DNA from: Epiperipatus broadwayi
Taxonomy: Eukaryota; Onychophora; Udeonychophora; Euonychophora; Peripatidae
DNA length: 64,000 bases
Reading direction: 5' to 3'
Assembly: GCA_028023455.1 (NCBI GenBank)
Contig: JAQFVV010013394.1
Location: 1-64,000, forward strand
The notes beneath the pieces are model-generated. The model had not been told where the DNA came from. It was given only the letters and a program-made list of their open reading frames with translations, and ran no database searches. Each line of letters opens with the position of its first letter. The stretch's first letter is position 1. Positions 31,519 to 49,800 of the stretch are shown here, piece by piece. Made by a program: the position numbers and the translations under genes.

Positions 31519-31522
<4 letters not shown>
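31036..31522 (+). pseudogene. PLE 3' end, right arm of palindrome (family D)
   Basis: The plus strand reads RSIPGIVYKIPYSCGK, then DVGQSKFSLNERIKV and DLYIHELNTGHRILFEK (about 31065-31250), the GIY-YIG domain of a PLE with the YIG box changed to D-V-G. It is the reverse complement of 30425-30994 apart from indels and substitutions. The 41-base spacer 30995-31035 is unpaired. The outer end runs directly into (TA)n. Confidence 0.8.

Positions 31523-31591
<69 letters not shown>
31521..31591. repeat. (TA)n microsatellite between PLE end and LTR-like element
   Basis: About 35 TA units. It joins the PLE 3' end on its left to TGTAACGA on its right. Confidence 0.96.
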
Positions 31592-31594
<3 letters not shown>

Positions 31595-33790
31595 AACGAG
31601 CATAGACATTCGTTACATTGTTTTTTTTTTTATATTTATTAAACATGAAAGTAAATTAAAAAGTTTGCATTTAAAAATTTTCTTTAAGAATTAAAAATTG
31701 AAATTAAATATCATCTTAAACTCGTATATATTAAATCGCACAGATAAAAAAAAAATTATTAAAATAAAACTGTATTAAAAATAGAAAAGGTATTTTAAAA
31801 ACAAAAACTTAAAAAAGATTTAGAGATAAATATAAATATTTAATTTGGAAAACAGGTTAATTAATCAGAAATGAAAATGATTGTTAATTAGTTAAATGTA
31901 AACCAGCCTTGGACATTTAAATGTAAAAACATGGGTCAGATAGGAAAACAATAGAAACAAATAGCCAATGAAAGAAATCCATCGGGAAATCAGACCTCAG
32001 CGAAAGGATCATCACATCGATGACATAATGCCAAGTCAATCCTTCAATTATGTATAAAAGGAAAATTTGGAAATTATTAATTAGTGACTGGATAATGATT
32101 ATTACGATGTGACAGATAGGTGTTAGTGCGGAGGTGCGGGAGAAGCGATTGAAGAGACGCACGATTCAATCACTTCAGTTTTGCCAAAGAAAGAAAGAGA
32201 AATGAACTATCGTTTTCTACATTGAGGACCAACTAAATTAAAAAACCTCCGAATGAATAAATAAAACATCGGCTAAATGTATACCAATATCTTCAGGACG
32301 GCGTGGGAATACCCGTTCAAACTTACAAATGACAGATAAAGATGAACTGTTTAAAACCATAAGAACTTTACAATTAATGAACATTAAATTAAAAACTTTT
32401 CGTATTTAAAATAATTGCATTAGTTTCCTATCTGACTAAAGTAGTTAAAATGTTATTTGATGTATTTTTTATTTATTTGTGTAAAATAATTTCCATTTAT
32501 TAAATTTTGTTCTTTAAGTTTATTTATGATTTCTGTTTTCCGATAAATTAAAATATATCAATGTTAAACTTAAGTCGGGCATGAATGGCTGTATAGATTT
32601 GTAACGTTATATTAGGGGAGGGTAATCTTAGGTTATTTGTTTCATGGTTAAATTGGGTCAATGGATTGGATATATTGGTGTGATTAGTAGATGTAATATT
32701 GATTCACTATGGGCAGAATCGCTTCATACGCCGCACACTTCCGTTTGCCTATGGAAAGAATTATAAGTCGGATACCGCAGTTCCTTTCTATGGAGTTTTT
32801 TGTTTTATTGCTCTTCTTTGCAGATAGATGTAATATTCCTATCTCATGAGAAGCAATTTCTTCTCTTAACTTTTTGTGCTGCCTTATTTTATTACATTGA
32901 ATACATCGATATATCAGAGGAATTGATGCCGGTTTGACTACGAATTTTAACCTAAGGTTAAATAGGGATAGAATGTTTATTTTCAAAAGCAAATCTATGT
33001 GGTCTATTCATACTTGACCCTAAATAAAAATGCATTAAATTTAAGTTGTTTATAGACACTTGCATGGATTGGTTATCGGTTAAGTATGTTTTGGGTTTTC
33101 ATATTTGATCAAAATATATAGACATTCGATAAATAATGATACCTTACCATGAGTATCAAAAATGTATTTATTCAGATGTCTTTTAAGTTATTGGTGACAA
33201 TGCAAGTATCTTATGGTGAATACTATTGGGTTACGTATAAATTTCCCTCCGCAATTGTCAGTAATCTATAATTTTATATTTTGATCGTTTATGTTTACTT
33301 TGAAATGTGTTTAACCATGTAATCTAGGTAACCGATCTATAGCAACATATTAAAACAAGCTTTTATAATCCCAGCTGTGCGAACTTAATTAAATGTAAAC
33401 TGATAATATAATATAAATTAAAATGTAAATTAAAATCTAAGGTAAAGTTAAAAATGTAGGTTAAATTTTAAAATGTAAACTAATACTCAAATAATTTTAA
33501 ATCTTATATATATGTGAAATAAATAAATGTTTGTGTGTTAATTACTGGCAGTGGCTTATTTTATTTATTTTTTTAATCTTGAAATATAATTAGATAAGAT
33601 ATTATATTATTTAATCTCTGCTATTCCACTGAGCTAGTGACATGGGCTAATGACCGGAATCACAATAAAAAAAAAAAATTTTTTTTTTTGACTTACGTAT
33701 CTGCCTACTTTATAAATTTTTCTAGTTCAAATGCCTAGATGGCGCCCTGTAGTGTAGTTTACGTTAAGTCGTTTTCTCCGGATCGTTACA
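31592..33790. mobile_element. LTR-like element with TGTAACGA...TCGTTACA ends
   Basis: The segment begins TGTAACGA and ends TCGTTACA, an exact 8-base inverted pair that extends to 15-16 bases if the flanking TA repeats are counted. TG...CA ends of this type are usual for Ty3-like LTRs. Inside are a TATA box (TATAAAAG, 32053-32060) and an AATAAATAAA about 200 bases later, the order expected of an LTR. The 2199-base length is long for a solo LTR. The flanking (TA)n hides any target-site duplication. A 102-residue minus-strand open frame at 32684-32992 resembles nothing I know. A TA-targeting DNA transposon is the alternative. Confidence 0.45.
32053..32060 (+). promoter_or_regulatory. TATA box inside LTR-like element
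   Basis: TATAAAAG, about 460 bases from the element's left end. It suggests plus-strand transcription starting near 32085. Confidence 0.4.
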
Positions 33791-33800
33791 ATATATATAT

Positions 33801-38616
<4,816 letters not shown>

Positions 38617-38775
38617 ACGTCCCACTGAGTGAAGCTGTAAGATAAACATAAGTAAAAGAGTCTTAGCATTAATTATGAATCAGATAAAATGATAAATCGT
38701 TTTATTCATTAATAGAACTGGCACCCTGGGCATTTGCTCATATAATGCACATGACCAGTGATGTGTGTGTGGCTT

Positions 38776-38826
<51 letters not shown>
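38617..38826. repeat. TGTAAC...TTACA segment and (TA)n tract
   Basis: 38617 starts TGTAACG and 38772-38777 reads CTTACA before the TA tract 38779-38826. The ends are weakly inverted, like those of the 31.6-33.8 kb element, but only about 160 bases apart. It may be a deleted relative or a coincidence. The TA tract itself is certain. Confidence 0.35.
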
Positions 38827-38832
<6 letters not shown>

Positions 38833-41800
38833 TAAGCATTAAAAATAATATAGTAGGGTAATTATTGAATGAAAGCAAATACAAATATTTTTGTTGACCA
38901 TATTACTATTGGAGTGCAACAAAGACACTTCAGTTTTTTTTTTTTTTTTTTGATTTTCAATTTGTGTTTGTCAACTTCTGCTGAAAATTATTGCAAAGTT
39001 TTTGTTTTTGCAGCTTTAAAATTCATGTATATTTATTTTCTAATATTTTAAATATAAAAAAAAAAACATCAATAAATCGCTTGGAAAGCCAAGAGGTTGT
39101 CCAAAAAATGATTGCGAGCTCTGCTGATGATGGATAGCCATTATTGCAATCTCAAACTTTGTGTGTTCACTTCGAGAAAATATTAAGGTCTTCGAGAAAA
39201 TATTATGGTGGTGTAAAAACTTCATCTTTGGAATGTTTATGATTGTATTGGTAACCTAATTAAGTAATAATTATTAAAAATGAAAAGTAAGTGTCTTTAT
39301 ATATTTATTTTTGATAGACATGTTTTATTTTTTAAATAAAAAAGAATATTTTCTTTTAAAAAATGTTACTATAGAGATTGTAATCACGGAAAAGATTGTT
39401 GTCTACAAAATGAGATCATTCACCTGATTGGTATTATATTTAGCAATAATAAAAAACTTTTGAAAAAATTGTAAACTTTTAAAAATAATTTGATAGATTT
39501 AGTAGTTATTAAAAATTATTTAGATTTGTAAATCAAATTTGAACAAGAAAAATTTCATTTGTTTTATAAATTGAATCGGTTCCATTTAAAACTTGATGAT
39601 GTGATTATGTTTTGTTTTGAGTAAATATATTTTTTAAAATAATTACAGAAATCAAATGTGATTTTTTAAAATTTATTTAATTTGTAAACAAAAGTATCTA
39701 TCGAATGAGGTCAAATTTATTATATTCTAGTAAATAATAAAGGTTTAATAACAAAATGAAATTTGAAAACTTAAATCTAATAAATTTAGTGAGAACAAAA
39801 AAAGTTGTCAGAAAAATAATGAAAATTGGTAAGGTTAATAATAAATGACAAGTTTTGTATCTGAGAGGTTTTGATTTAAAAATAATGAATCAATTTTCAA
39901 AACAAAGATCTTTATTTTTATACAGAAGGTGTCAATGGGTTATATCAGCCATGTTATTAAAAATTGATCAAATTTAGTGATCTAATAAAGTGCAAGACTG
40001 GAATTTAGTCACCTTATTTATATCAGTAAACAATGTAAGCATGGAAAATTAACATATCAATCTCTCTCTCTATAAAGAATCTAGTTTCATTAATAGAAAA
40101 TGTAAATAGTTTATGCATGAAAGATTTTCAATGAGTTTTCAAACAAACAGAAACTAGTTTTTTTACTTTTTGCTATTCAAGATGGAACTCAGAAGTGAAG
40201 CATTCCAAAATTACTATTCTGGGTTTACATAATATTTTTAATACCCAAGTAAATAACTTATATATTATATAATTACTTATATAATATCAGAGTGGACAGT
40301 CAACCTAAAAAAAGAGGAATGGATCAGAGCAATATTTTTATATGTATTTGTAGTTGTTAATTTGAATATGATAAAACACTAAAAATTTAAAAACTAGTAT
40401 ATTCTTAGCAGATATTTTCTATCTCTATTAGCAATTGTCTACAAAATAATATGAAAACTTTTGAAAGAAAGAAATTAAAAAAATTAAATTTACTTAATAA
40501 TTTTTTTTTTGTTTTAAAGTATTATTTAATTATTGTTTCAAAAACTATTATTTTTTAAACATTAGATTGTTTTATTTTAGCCTGTGTTTTATGCTCTGGG
40601 TTTACTTTATAGAAACACATAAGAATAAAGTACTTGCCAAACATGTTAAATGTCTAAAGCTATATTTTCATTTTTTTTTTTTGCAAAATAGCTGAAAAAA
40701 AAGGTCTTTTAATTTACAAATTTATTTCATTGAATGAAAGAAGTAGGGAGCTCTAAAATTTGCTTTTCACAAAAACACTTATCACCCATGTGCCGACACT
40801 GCTTGTGTGAGTGCTTTCTTCACACCATCCAATAAAAAAAAATCCATTATTATCATTATATATTATATTTTTATTGTTTTTATTTGCAAAATTTAAATAT
40901 GGAGTTTTAGGTGGATTTTTGCTTGTAAACATATATGTCTAACAAATTAAATTGAGTTTATTAAATTATAATATAAAATAAAAATTTTATACTAAAATCG
41001 AATGTTGAATATTTGCAAGAATTCTCACCAGGGAAATTAGTGAAAGCGCCATCTTATGGAACTGTTAATAAAATATTTATTTTACAGGATTCAAACAAGA
41101 TACAGTCAGTTTCAATATAAATAAAGTATCATGTAATTTTAACTTTATTTTTGGACAAATATTTTATTGTTTACTAACTAGTAAACACAATATATGTGCA
41201 ATATATGTATGTATACGAATATGTTTTCATATATTATATTTAATATGCAAACTTTATACGTATTGTTTATTTAATATGCATGTGTACTTAGTAGATAAAT
41301 GTTATATTACATAAGTTTTCGTCCTTTTAAATTATTTATTAAGTAATAACATTTAAAAACTATTCTTAAAAAGACAAAAAAAAGAGATTACTTTCTTATT
41401 TTTTTTTTTATAATAAAGTATTTGATTACTTGCATTTCAATATGTATGAAACAAAATATTATTATACTTTCTACAACTTTTATATAATTAAAATAATAAA
41501 AAAAATATAACAATATTTTTCGAATTCTACACTAGATTGTACAAATTTATAAGATAAAATAATGATATTACTAATAACCGTCAGCAAAAAAAAATGATAA
41601 TCTATAAACTGTTTTATTTTTAATACTATTAATAACAATAATAACATCAGTATTCCGATAATTGGATATAGCGAATAAAAAATTAACATGGCATAAGTTA
41701 AAAATGTTTTTAAAAAGTAATTAAAATAAACACTATTTATTTTGCTTTAAAAGATTATTAAAAATCTTTTAAGATATAAAAACGCAATTAACTTTCTCCC

Positions 41801-43102
41801 ACTTTCACTTTTATTTTTTTGTTAAATCGAAAGCTTTAAATTAAATCTAATTTTAAACTGTTAAAACGCCGTTAGCTTTCAGTAAGTACTGTACAATAAA
41901 GCAGATATCCGTTGGCTACAATTGAAATATCTAAAAACTATTTTCCACACAAGTGCGCCTAGTTGTGATTAGTTTGTGTAGTTGTATATATATATACATA
42001 TTAGAGTATCAGGCAAATATTAAAAAAAACAACAATAAACTTGAATATTAATTGAATAATCGGAAAGCTGATGTTTATTCACTATAAAAAAGTTCTATAT
42101 AGATCATTAAAAAGTCATCCTACTTTTATATGGGATTTTTAGTTGTGGCTGTATAAATATATATGTGGCATATAAGATAGTGCCGAGTTTGGTCAAACCA
42201 GAACTCTTGCAAATGTTATTTTTTATATAACAATTCATTTAAGTGACAATCATTCAGAAAGAGAAATGCTTTTTTAAATAGAAATAAATTAAAAGATGCT
42301 TCAATGGATAATTAGATATAAATAAAATAGAGAGAGAGGAGAGAGGAAAAAAACAATGTCCTTTGAACTTAGTAATTTCTAAATACATAAGGTTATCTTT
42401 TTGAGAATAAAAAAAAACATAAACACATACTACATAATGAAAATGATGCCGTACCTTATTTGAGTTTTAAAATGAATGTATTTTTTTAGAAAAAAAGTAG
42501 GCATGTGCAGCTAAGTTTTATATTTGAATCTAATTGTGTTCTACTAAGAAAAAAACAAACAAACAAACAAATCCCATAAAACTCAAATGGTGTTAATTAA
42601 CTGCTTGGGACTAAACCGCCATATTGAATTTTTTAAAATACTGGCCTGAGACACAATTTTCACAAAAACTTCAGTTTTCATTATATTATAGTAAAAACAG
42701 TTATATTGCTAGAAACTAGAAAAAAATATGGAAAACAATAAGTATAAAATAAATAGAGATAACTATATAAATTGTTCATAATTTGGAAATTAACATTAAT
42801 TAAAATTCAAATTACATTTTCAGTGCTAATTTCTTGGTATTTCTCACAAAATTATCTTTCTAAACATGTATAACATGTCCTACCTGAGATAATCCACAGC
42901 TTCACAATCTCCAAAAGAAGTCGGATATGACTTCTTCATTGTTCTCTTGTACCTCAAATGTCAAAAGCATCTATAAAGAAAATATTCATCTTAATAAAAT
43001 ATACAAAATAATTCATTATAGCAATTGGCTTCTTGTCTATCTAAAACTAGAAACTGTAGGCTACTGTCTATATCACTGATAAAATGAGTTTCATCTCTTT
43101 AT
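38827..43102. other. unassigned A/T-rich DNA
   Basis: No gene recognised. A 20-base unit CTTCGAGAAAATATTAAGGT is duplicated in tandem at about 39171-39210. An (AG)-rich tract lies at about 42330-42350. Confidence 0.45.
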
Positions 43103-43215
43103 TTTATATTTTTTGTGTACATCTGTGATGTTTATATTTTTTATGGACACCAGTGATTTTTATATTTTTATGCACACAAGTGATGTTTATATTTTTTATG
43201 CACAGAAGCGATGCT
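43103..43215. repeat. minisatellite, about 30-base unit, four copies
   Basis: Four imperfect copies of a unit of the form TTTATGCACA-AAGTGATGTTTATATTT. They generate an apparent open frame with repeated TSDVYIF words that is not a real protein. Confidence 0.75.
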
Positions 43216-44255
43216 ATCTTGTTATATTTATTGTATCATATAGATATAATTTATTTGCATATAGTCCATTTGTTAACTATAGACTTGAAAATAATGTTAT
43301 AAAACATATAGCAAAACCAGAGTGACTTCAAAGCATGAACAAGAATGAACAAAAACATAAACAAGAATCAGAATTTGATTATATGCTTGCATATGGGTTC
43401 TTTGTATACATTTGATTATAAATTTTATAACTCATTACTTGTAAACACAAACATATATAAATATAATTATAAATAATAAATTATTATACTCTTTTAACAT
43501 CATTATTATTATAAAAATAAGTGGATTAGTATAGATAGAAGTTTAAAAAATTACTATACATATGAATTCTATATGAGCATAAATAAATATATAACTACAA
43601 ACTAACACACACTAATTACAAACTATACTTAATAAAAAATATATTTTTTTCAAAAAAAAATGTAAATATTATCAAAAAAATTAAAATTGTATACCTACAA
43701 GTCATTACATTGAAGCTCTATTGTAGGCCTTGTTTGTGAATAACATCAGAGAAATTTTCACTTGCAGGCCATAAAACATTTTTTTCTTTTATCACTTCAT
43801 AGTAATTACAAAAATTATCAAAAAAGAAAAAATACTGTGGTTGATTAAAATTATTGTAAAAAATCCAAATTTAAAACAATTTTTTGAGGTAAAAATTTTC
43901 TGAAAGCCACATCATTAAGCTATCAAATGTCTATATTTTGGTTGATGTTATGCTTATACTTTTTACGTCAACAAAGAAAGAAAACAACACATCATTCAAT
44001 AGGCACTCATAGAGCACCAACAGCACTCATGGAAAGACAAAAAGTAAGTAATGTTAAATTTTGTCATTCAGGATTTGACTTAATTTCAATCAATTCATAT
44101 ACAAATGTATATTATTCCATATAGAACTAGCAAAACAAACTCTTAACAAGTTCTGTAGAATACCCCCAACCTCAGAACAGAACTTGCTCCTGGCTGTGAG
44201 CTCTCTATATCACATTTGTAAACACAAACTTATTAAATTAAGTCATGTAACAGAA

Positions 44256-44258
<3 letters not shown>
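43216..44258. other. unassigned A/T-rich DNA
   Basis: No gene or repeat recognised. Confidence 0.45.

Positions 44259-44301
<43 letters not shown>
44259..44301. repeat. (TA)n microsatellite at PLE 3' end
   Basis: About 21 TA units directly joined to the 3' end of the minus-strand PLE that follows. Confidence 0.95.
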
Positions 44302-44303
<2 letters not shown>

Positions 44304-44872
44304 CGGGTTCATCTGTGTTAAAAACTTTTAATATTAATATACTGATGTTTCGACTTGGTCACACAAGCCATCCACAGAGTTATAAAAGGTAGAAAGATGG
44401 TTGTAGAGGCGCTACAATCACTGATTTGAATAAAATGTTAAAATTCCATCAATAGCAAAAAATGTTAAATTTAGGAATGTTTTTTAAAAAAATCTTTCCA
44501 AATAGGAAGAAGTTTGCATATATCATCTCACTTATTGATACAATCTGGCCTTTTAAGTATCTCAATGACTTCTCTAATTTTGCATTGGTAGAGATTATCA
44601 CATCTGGATATGATCCTGGTACTAGAATAATCAATTTTATGACCTGAATCTATAGTATGGAGTGAGAGTGCTGATGATGATGAGTGTTGTTTAACTGCAT
44701 TAGCATGTTCATCTCTCCTAACACTGATGTGACGATTACTCATACCTATGTAAGAAGCTTTACAAATTTTACATGAGTTTTGATAGACACCATGAGATTC
44801 AAGAGGGATTGAATCCTTAGGCTTGGTTATTATATTGCTGATCTTTTGATGAGTAGAAAATGCTGTATCTAT
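44302..44872 (-). pseudogene. PLE GIY-YIG endonuclease and 3' tail (family C, copy 2)
   Basis: Read on the minus strand from 44872: the nuclease start (CCTAAGGATTCAATCCC side), a decayed YIG box, HISVRRDEHANAV, SGHKID, CDNLYQCKIREVIEIL and a short C-terminal end, then about 200 bases of 3' tail that finishes in (TA)n. It lines up with the copy at 10.85-11.2 kb for the nuclease and with 11203-11330 and 45921-46070 for the tail. Together these copies define the tail of family C. RT is not present, so the copy is 5'-truncated. Confidence 0.8.
44343..44377 (-). ncRNA. hammerhead-like motif in PLE tail
   Basis: On the minus strand: CTGTGGA (CUGANGA with A6 changed to U), a T, then the stem GGCTTG/CAAGTC (one G-U pair) around TGTGAC, then GAAAC. 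This is the best preserved of the three copies in the PLE tails. Stem I and a cleavage triplet were not resolved by eye, so the call rests on the two core boxes and the hairpin between them. Confidence 0.42.
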
Positions 44873-44916
44873 ATTATAGCATTTTAATATACATCGGATT
44901 CTGTCTGTAGTTCCTT

Positions 44917-45920
<1,004 letters not shown>

Positions 45921-46070
45921 ATATCAATATTTAAAATTTTTAACACGTATGAAAAACACAAAATATATCTTTTATCACCCAGTGGATGACTTGTGTGACC
46001 AAGTTGAAACGTTGGAATATCAATATTTAAAATTTTTAACATGGATGAACCCACAAAATATATCTTTTAT
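45921..46070 (+). pseudogene. PLE family C 3' tail, tandemly duplicated
   Basis: The string ATATCAATATTTAAAATTTT and about 33 more bases occur at 45921 and again at 46017, a 96-base period, with the hammerhead-like hairpin between them. The sequence matches the minus-strand tail at 44302-44380, including AACATGGATGAACCCACAA against AACACAGATGAACCCGCAA. PLEs often end in such tandem repeats (pLTRs) with the ribozyme in each unit. Its orientation is opposite to the PLE at 44.3-44.9 kb, so the two face away from each other. Confidence 0.7.
45980..46011 (+). ncRNA. hammerhead-like motif in PLE tail
   Basis: CAGTGGA, a T, stem GACTTG/CAAGTT (one G-U pair) around TGTGAC, then GAAAC. The paired bases vary between copies (A-T, G-U) while the stem is kept, which is weak evidence for selection or at least descent from a folded RNA. 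Confidence 0.4.
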
Positions 46071-46127
46071 GTATACAACCCATGAAAATCTTCATTTTAA
46101 CATATATAACCACACAATGATCTCTAA

Positions 46128-46178
46128 TATATATATATTTTATGCTAAATTAGCACTCATTAGTTGCTTACAAACATC
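46128..46178 (-). ncRNA. decayed hammerhead of the retrozyme-like family
   Basis: On the minus strand, CTAATGA, then GTGCT-AATTT-AGCAT, then AAAA. It lines up base by base with CTGATGA, TTGCT-GGTTT-AGCAT, GAAA of the better copies. Both core boxes are mutated. The sequence beyond it no longer resembles the family clearly. Confidence 0.35.
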
Positions 46179-46744
46179 TTCTCCCACACATACATATAAT
46201 CTGTGTTCAAATCCCCTGTATTTAAAAAAAAATCATTTATTTTAATAATCTATTTCAAAGACAATTTGAATTTACTTTTTTTATTTTAGTTTTACAATTT
46301 GAAGTATAAAAATTGTAAAGTAATATTTTACAAATTAGGCAATAAAGCACCAATTTTAATGATCTCCCTCTCCCAACTTTTAGCATAATGCTAAAGAAAG
46401 AATTTAGGTATATAACTTGCTAACTTTAATAATAGTTAGTCAATCCTGTAGTCGAAATATATAGAACAATATTTATAGTACAATTTTTACTGGATTTAAG
46501 AAAATTGTTAATATGGATAATTCTTTTTTTTGTCACTGGATTTTTTTTTTTTTTTACATTAACTGTTTCTGCATCATGTAAATGTGGATGTATAGTAATA
46601 GAAGTAAGTAACCCTATTATATATTGTATGGAACCATATCATACATTGCTCACGACTACCCTCCCTCTCTTATTGCTCTTCATTCATAATATATTGGAAA
46701 TAATCTTTATATAAGGCTCGCTTTAAATTAATTATAATTACAAA

Positions 46745-46748
<4 letters not shown>
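46179..46748. other. unassigned A/T-rich DNA
   Basis: Nothing recognised. Confidence 0.45.

Positions 46749-46837
<89 letters not shown>
46749..46837. repeat. (TA)n microsatellite
   Basis: About 44 pure TA units. Confidence 0.97.
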
Positions 46838-49800
46838 CAGTCTTTTGCATTTTTTTTTTTTTAAAATCCATCTAATTTATTTTAATACAATTCCAAAACA
46901 ATAATTTTATTTTTTTTCTTGAACTTTTTTTTTAAAATTCAGACCTATTTGTAGAAAATAATTATTTATAAATAATTTAAAATTGTAATTTAATAAATAT
47001 TTTATAAAGTGACATAGACAAACTGTAATACTACTGTGATCTGAGATAATTTAGCTTTTTGTCCAATGAATTTTCTTATCGGCCAGATTGAGTAAAAATT
47101 CAAGTGATTTGATTTGTTAAATATGGATCTAGCCCATTTTCTTTCCGAATGTATAATAATCAAAATTGTTTTAATTCAGCTTCTAAAAATTGAATTATTC
47201 TACATTCAAATTGGTTAAATGTAACAAAAAAATTAAAACAATGTTAATAACTGAAGAAAAGCATATGAAAAATAGCCCGCAGTAAAACAAAGGAATTATA
47301 TTTCAACTAATTATTACATGAAAATGCTGGTGATTTCTTGTGTCTTACAAATTACGATCACTGATTATACACTTCTGTTGTCATTTCTTCATCTAGAATT
47401 AAATATTTTAAATAAAAATATAAATCTAGCTGCATTATTAGTCAATGAACTGTAAAAAGTAATTATAATACTATACATATTTATGCAAAATAATTGTGTT
47501 TTTTTAGATATTACAAAATGCTATTCATATGCAAATAGCGGGCAACATTATTCACTTGTTTTAAATATCAGCCAAGTGCTATTCATTTTCATTTAATTTT
47601 TTTTCTTGGAAAATTTAAAAATTTTAGAATCAAAGTTTATATTTAGGTGAATTAATGTAAAAACTTATTTATCAATATAAAACATTACAAGAAATATGTT
47701 TATTTCCATTCAAAATATATTATGAAAGTATAAAACATTTTGGGTTGATTTCTTATTTTGACCGTTAGAAAGACCCGAAGAACAATAGCACATATGAAAG
47801 TCAATGCTTTGTGACATCTTCTAAGGAAAAAAGATGGCACTACATACAATAGACTGCAATGAAAAATCGATTTTTTGTCAAAAATACAAACAATAGTAGA
47901 TTTTTTTGGAAATTTAAATACCGATAAAGCTACAAATTTATGATAAAATAAACAAAATAGTAAAATTGTGAATAAAAATATCCAAGAGATGGTGTAACAT
48001 GTAGAAATTATGTTTCTGTTTGTAATAATCACTTTAAGGTTAGTAGTCATAGTAAAATGTCTTCCGACACCTTTTATCTTCAAGATAAAAAAGCAGTTCC
48101 CAAGTATTTTCTAAAAATGTCACCAGTATTTATAAGTATTTAAAAAGACATAAAAAAGAACCAATTTGTAAGTACATTTTAAAAAAACCAGGAATTCAAT
48201 TTGTTATTTTTTTCCATTCTGACAAAAATAATGTTTTTTTCTGGTTTCCAATTTGATCACCTGAAAAAAAAAAAAAAACATAGTCAGCCTCAGCTACACT
48301 TTCACCAAAATGTTGCTCCCAATGTCTAAATGTTTGGCCACCACTGCTAAATATTATACTGTACTTAATGATAAATGATAAATTGATTTGAGATGCTGAT
48401 CTAAACAAATATATGATATATAAGATAATATACATTAGATAAACTTAAACTTCAGGGATGGTAACAATATATAAATTTTAACATCGAGAAGCATATAAAA
48501 TATACATTGCAATGGCATCGTTGGTGTACAAATTCTCCAGCTATTATCTTTGTATAATAAATAGGAAAACTCCTTCAATAAACAATGACTAACATATTTC
48601 ATTTGAAATAATTATTCAGTTACTCATTTATAAATTAAGAAAATATAAAAATAATAATATTAAAAACACAGATTAAATTAATTGAAATATTTAATGTTAT
48701 CCTATGAATCATGATCATTTCTTTCTAAAACATAATAACATTTATTGGCAGTTAGATAATTGAATAACAAAAATGGATTTTGTTGAGATCGATTTATCTA
48801 AAAAATAATGGCACTCACAATTACAAACATAAACTAAACTCCCAATTTGGTACTTCCTTTAACAATAATAATAAAACATTGAGACTAATAGTAATAATAT
48901 ACTTGAGTACTTTAAATTAAAAAACCAAAAAACAACAACTAATAATTACTTATTCTCTTACTTATACGAATATTTATCATGAAACAGAATAATCATTTAG
49001 TAATAATCACAAGCTTTATAATATAATTATCATCTAATATTATTTACTTTGATTAAATACACTAATCAATTAACATTCACCTATCTGAATTTTATCTCTT
49101 AAAAACAAACACTATAATATTCTTGATTAATTCTGGAATAATAATATTTAAACTTATACTATACAATAAATTTTAAATGTGACTATTGAAAATAATATCA
49201 TTTTCTTTTAATGCTCATAATAATTTTAAATTTCAATTTTCTAATAATTATTTAAGTGTTTTCATATTTAATAAAATAATGATTTATTAAATATTACTTT
49301 AATAAAGTTGTAATTTCAAAATAATAAATAATTAATATATCAAGTTTAAATTCTTTAGTTTAATTCTGTAAATAAAATATTTAATGAATATATTTTACCT
49401 AATAATTTTATATTATGTGCTTTATTATTATGACTTTGTGAAAGAAATGATTCTAGACTGAAATAAAGACACTGATAAAGTTGTAAATGAAAATGCTTAT
49501 TTATTTTAAACAACAAATACAATTTATAACAACAATTATAATTGTCAGATATAAAATAAAAGATTCATAACTTTAATATTTACTAGAAAATTCCTCACAT
49601 TTACAATAAATAATAGAAATATCACTATTTTCATTTTGGTATTCAAATTATATCTTCATCATTTGATCCATCAAATGATAAATTTATTATTGCTAATATG
49701 TATGCTTTCATGTATAGTTAATTAATTTTGGCATCCATGAATCTATCCTGAGGTGTGATTTTCATGTAATCTTCAACATATTTCAATAATCCATTATAAT

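Noticed and set aside
43113-43325. Protein with repeated TSDVYIF words
   Set aside because: Produced by the 30-base minisatellite; no repeat protein family fits.
46195-46225. tRNA B box GTTCAAATCCCC
   Set aside because: No pairing T-stem and no A box; A/T-rich context makes a chance match likely.
47700-48083. 127-residue minus-strand open frame with hydrophobic stretches
   Set aside because: Looks like a membrane protein only because T-rich codons give Phe, Ile and Leu; no family recognised.
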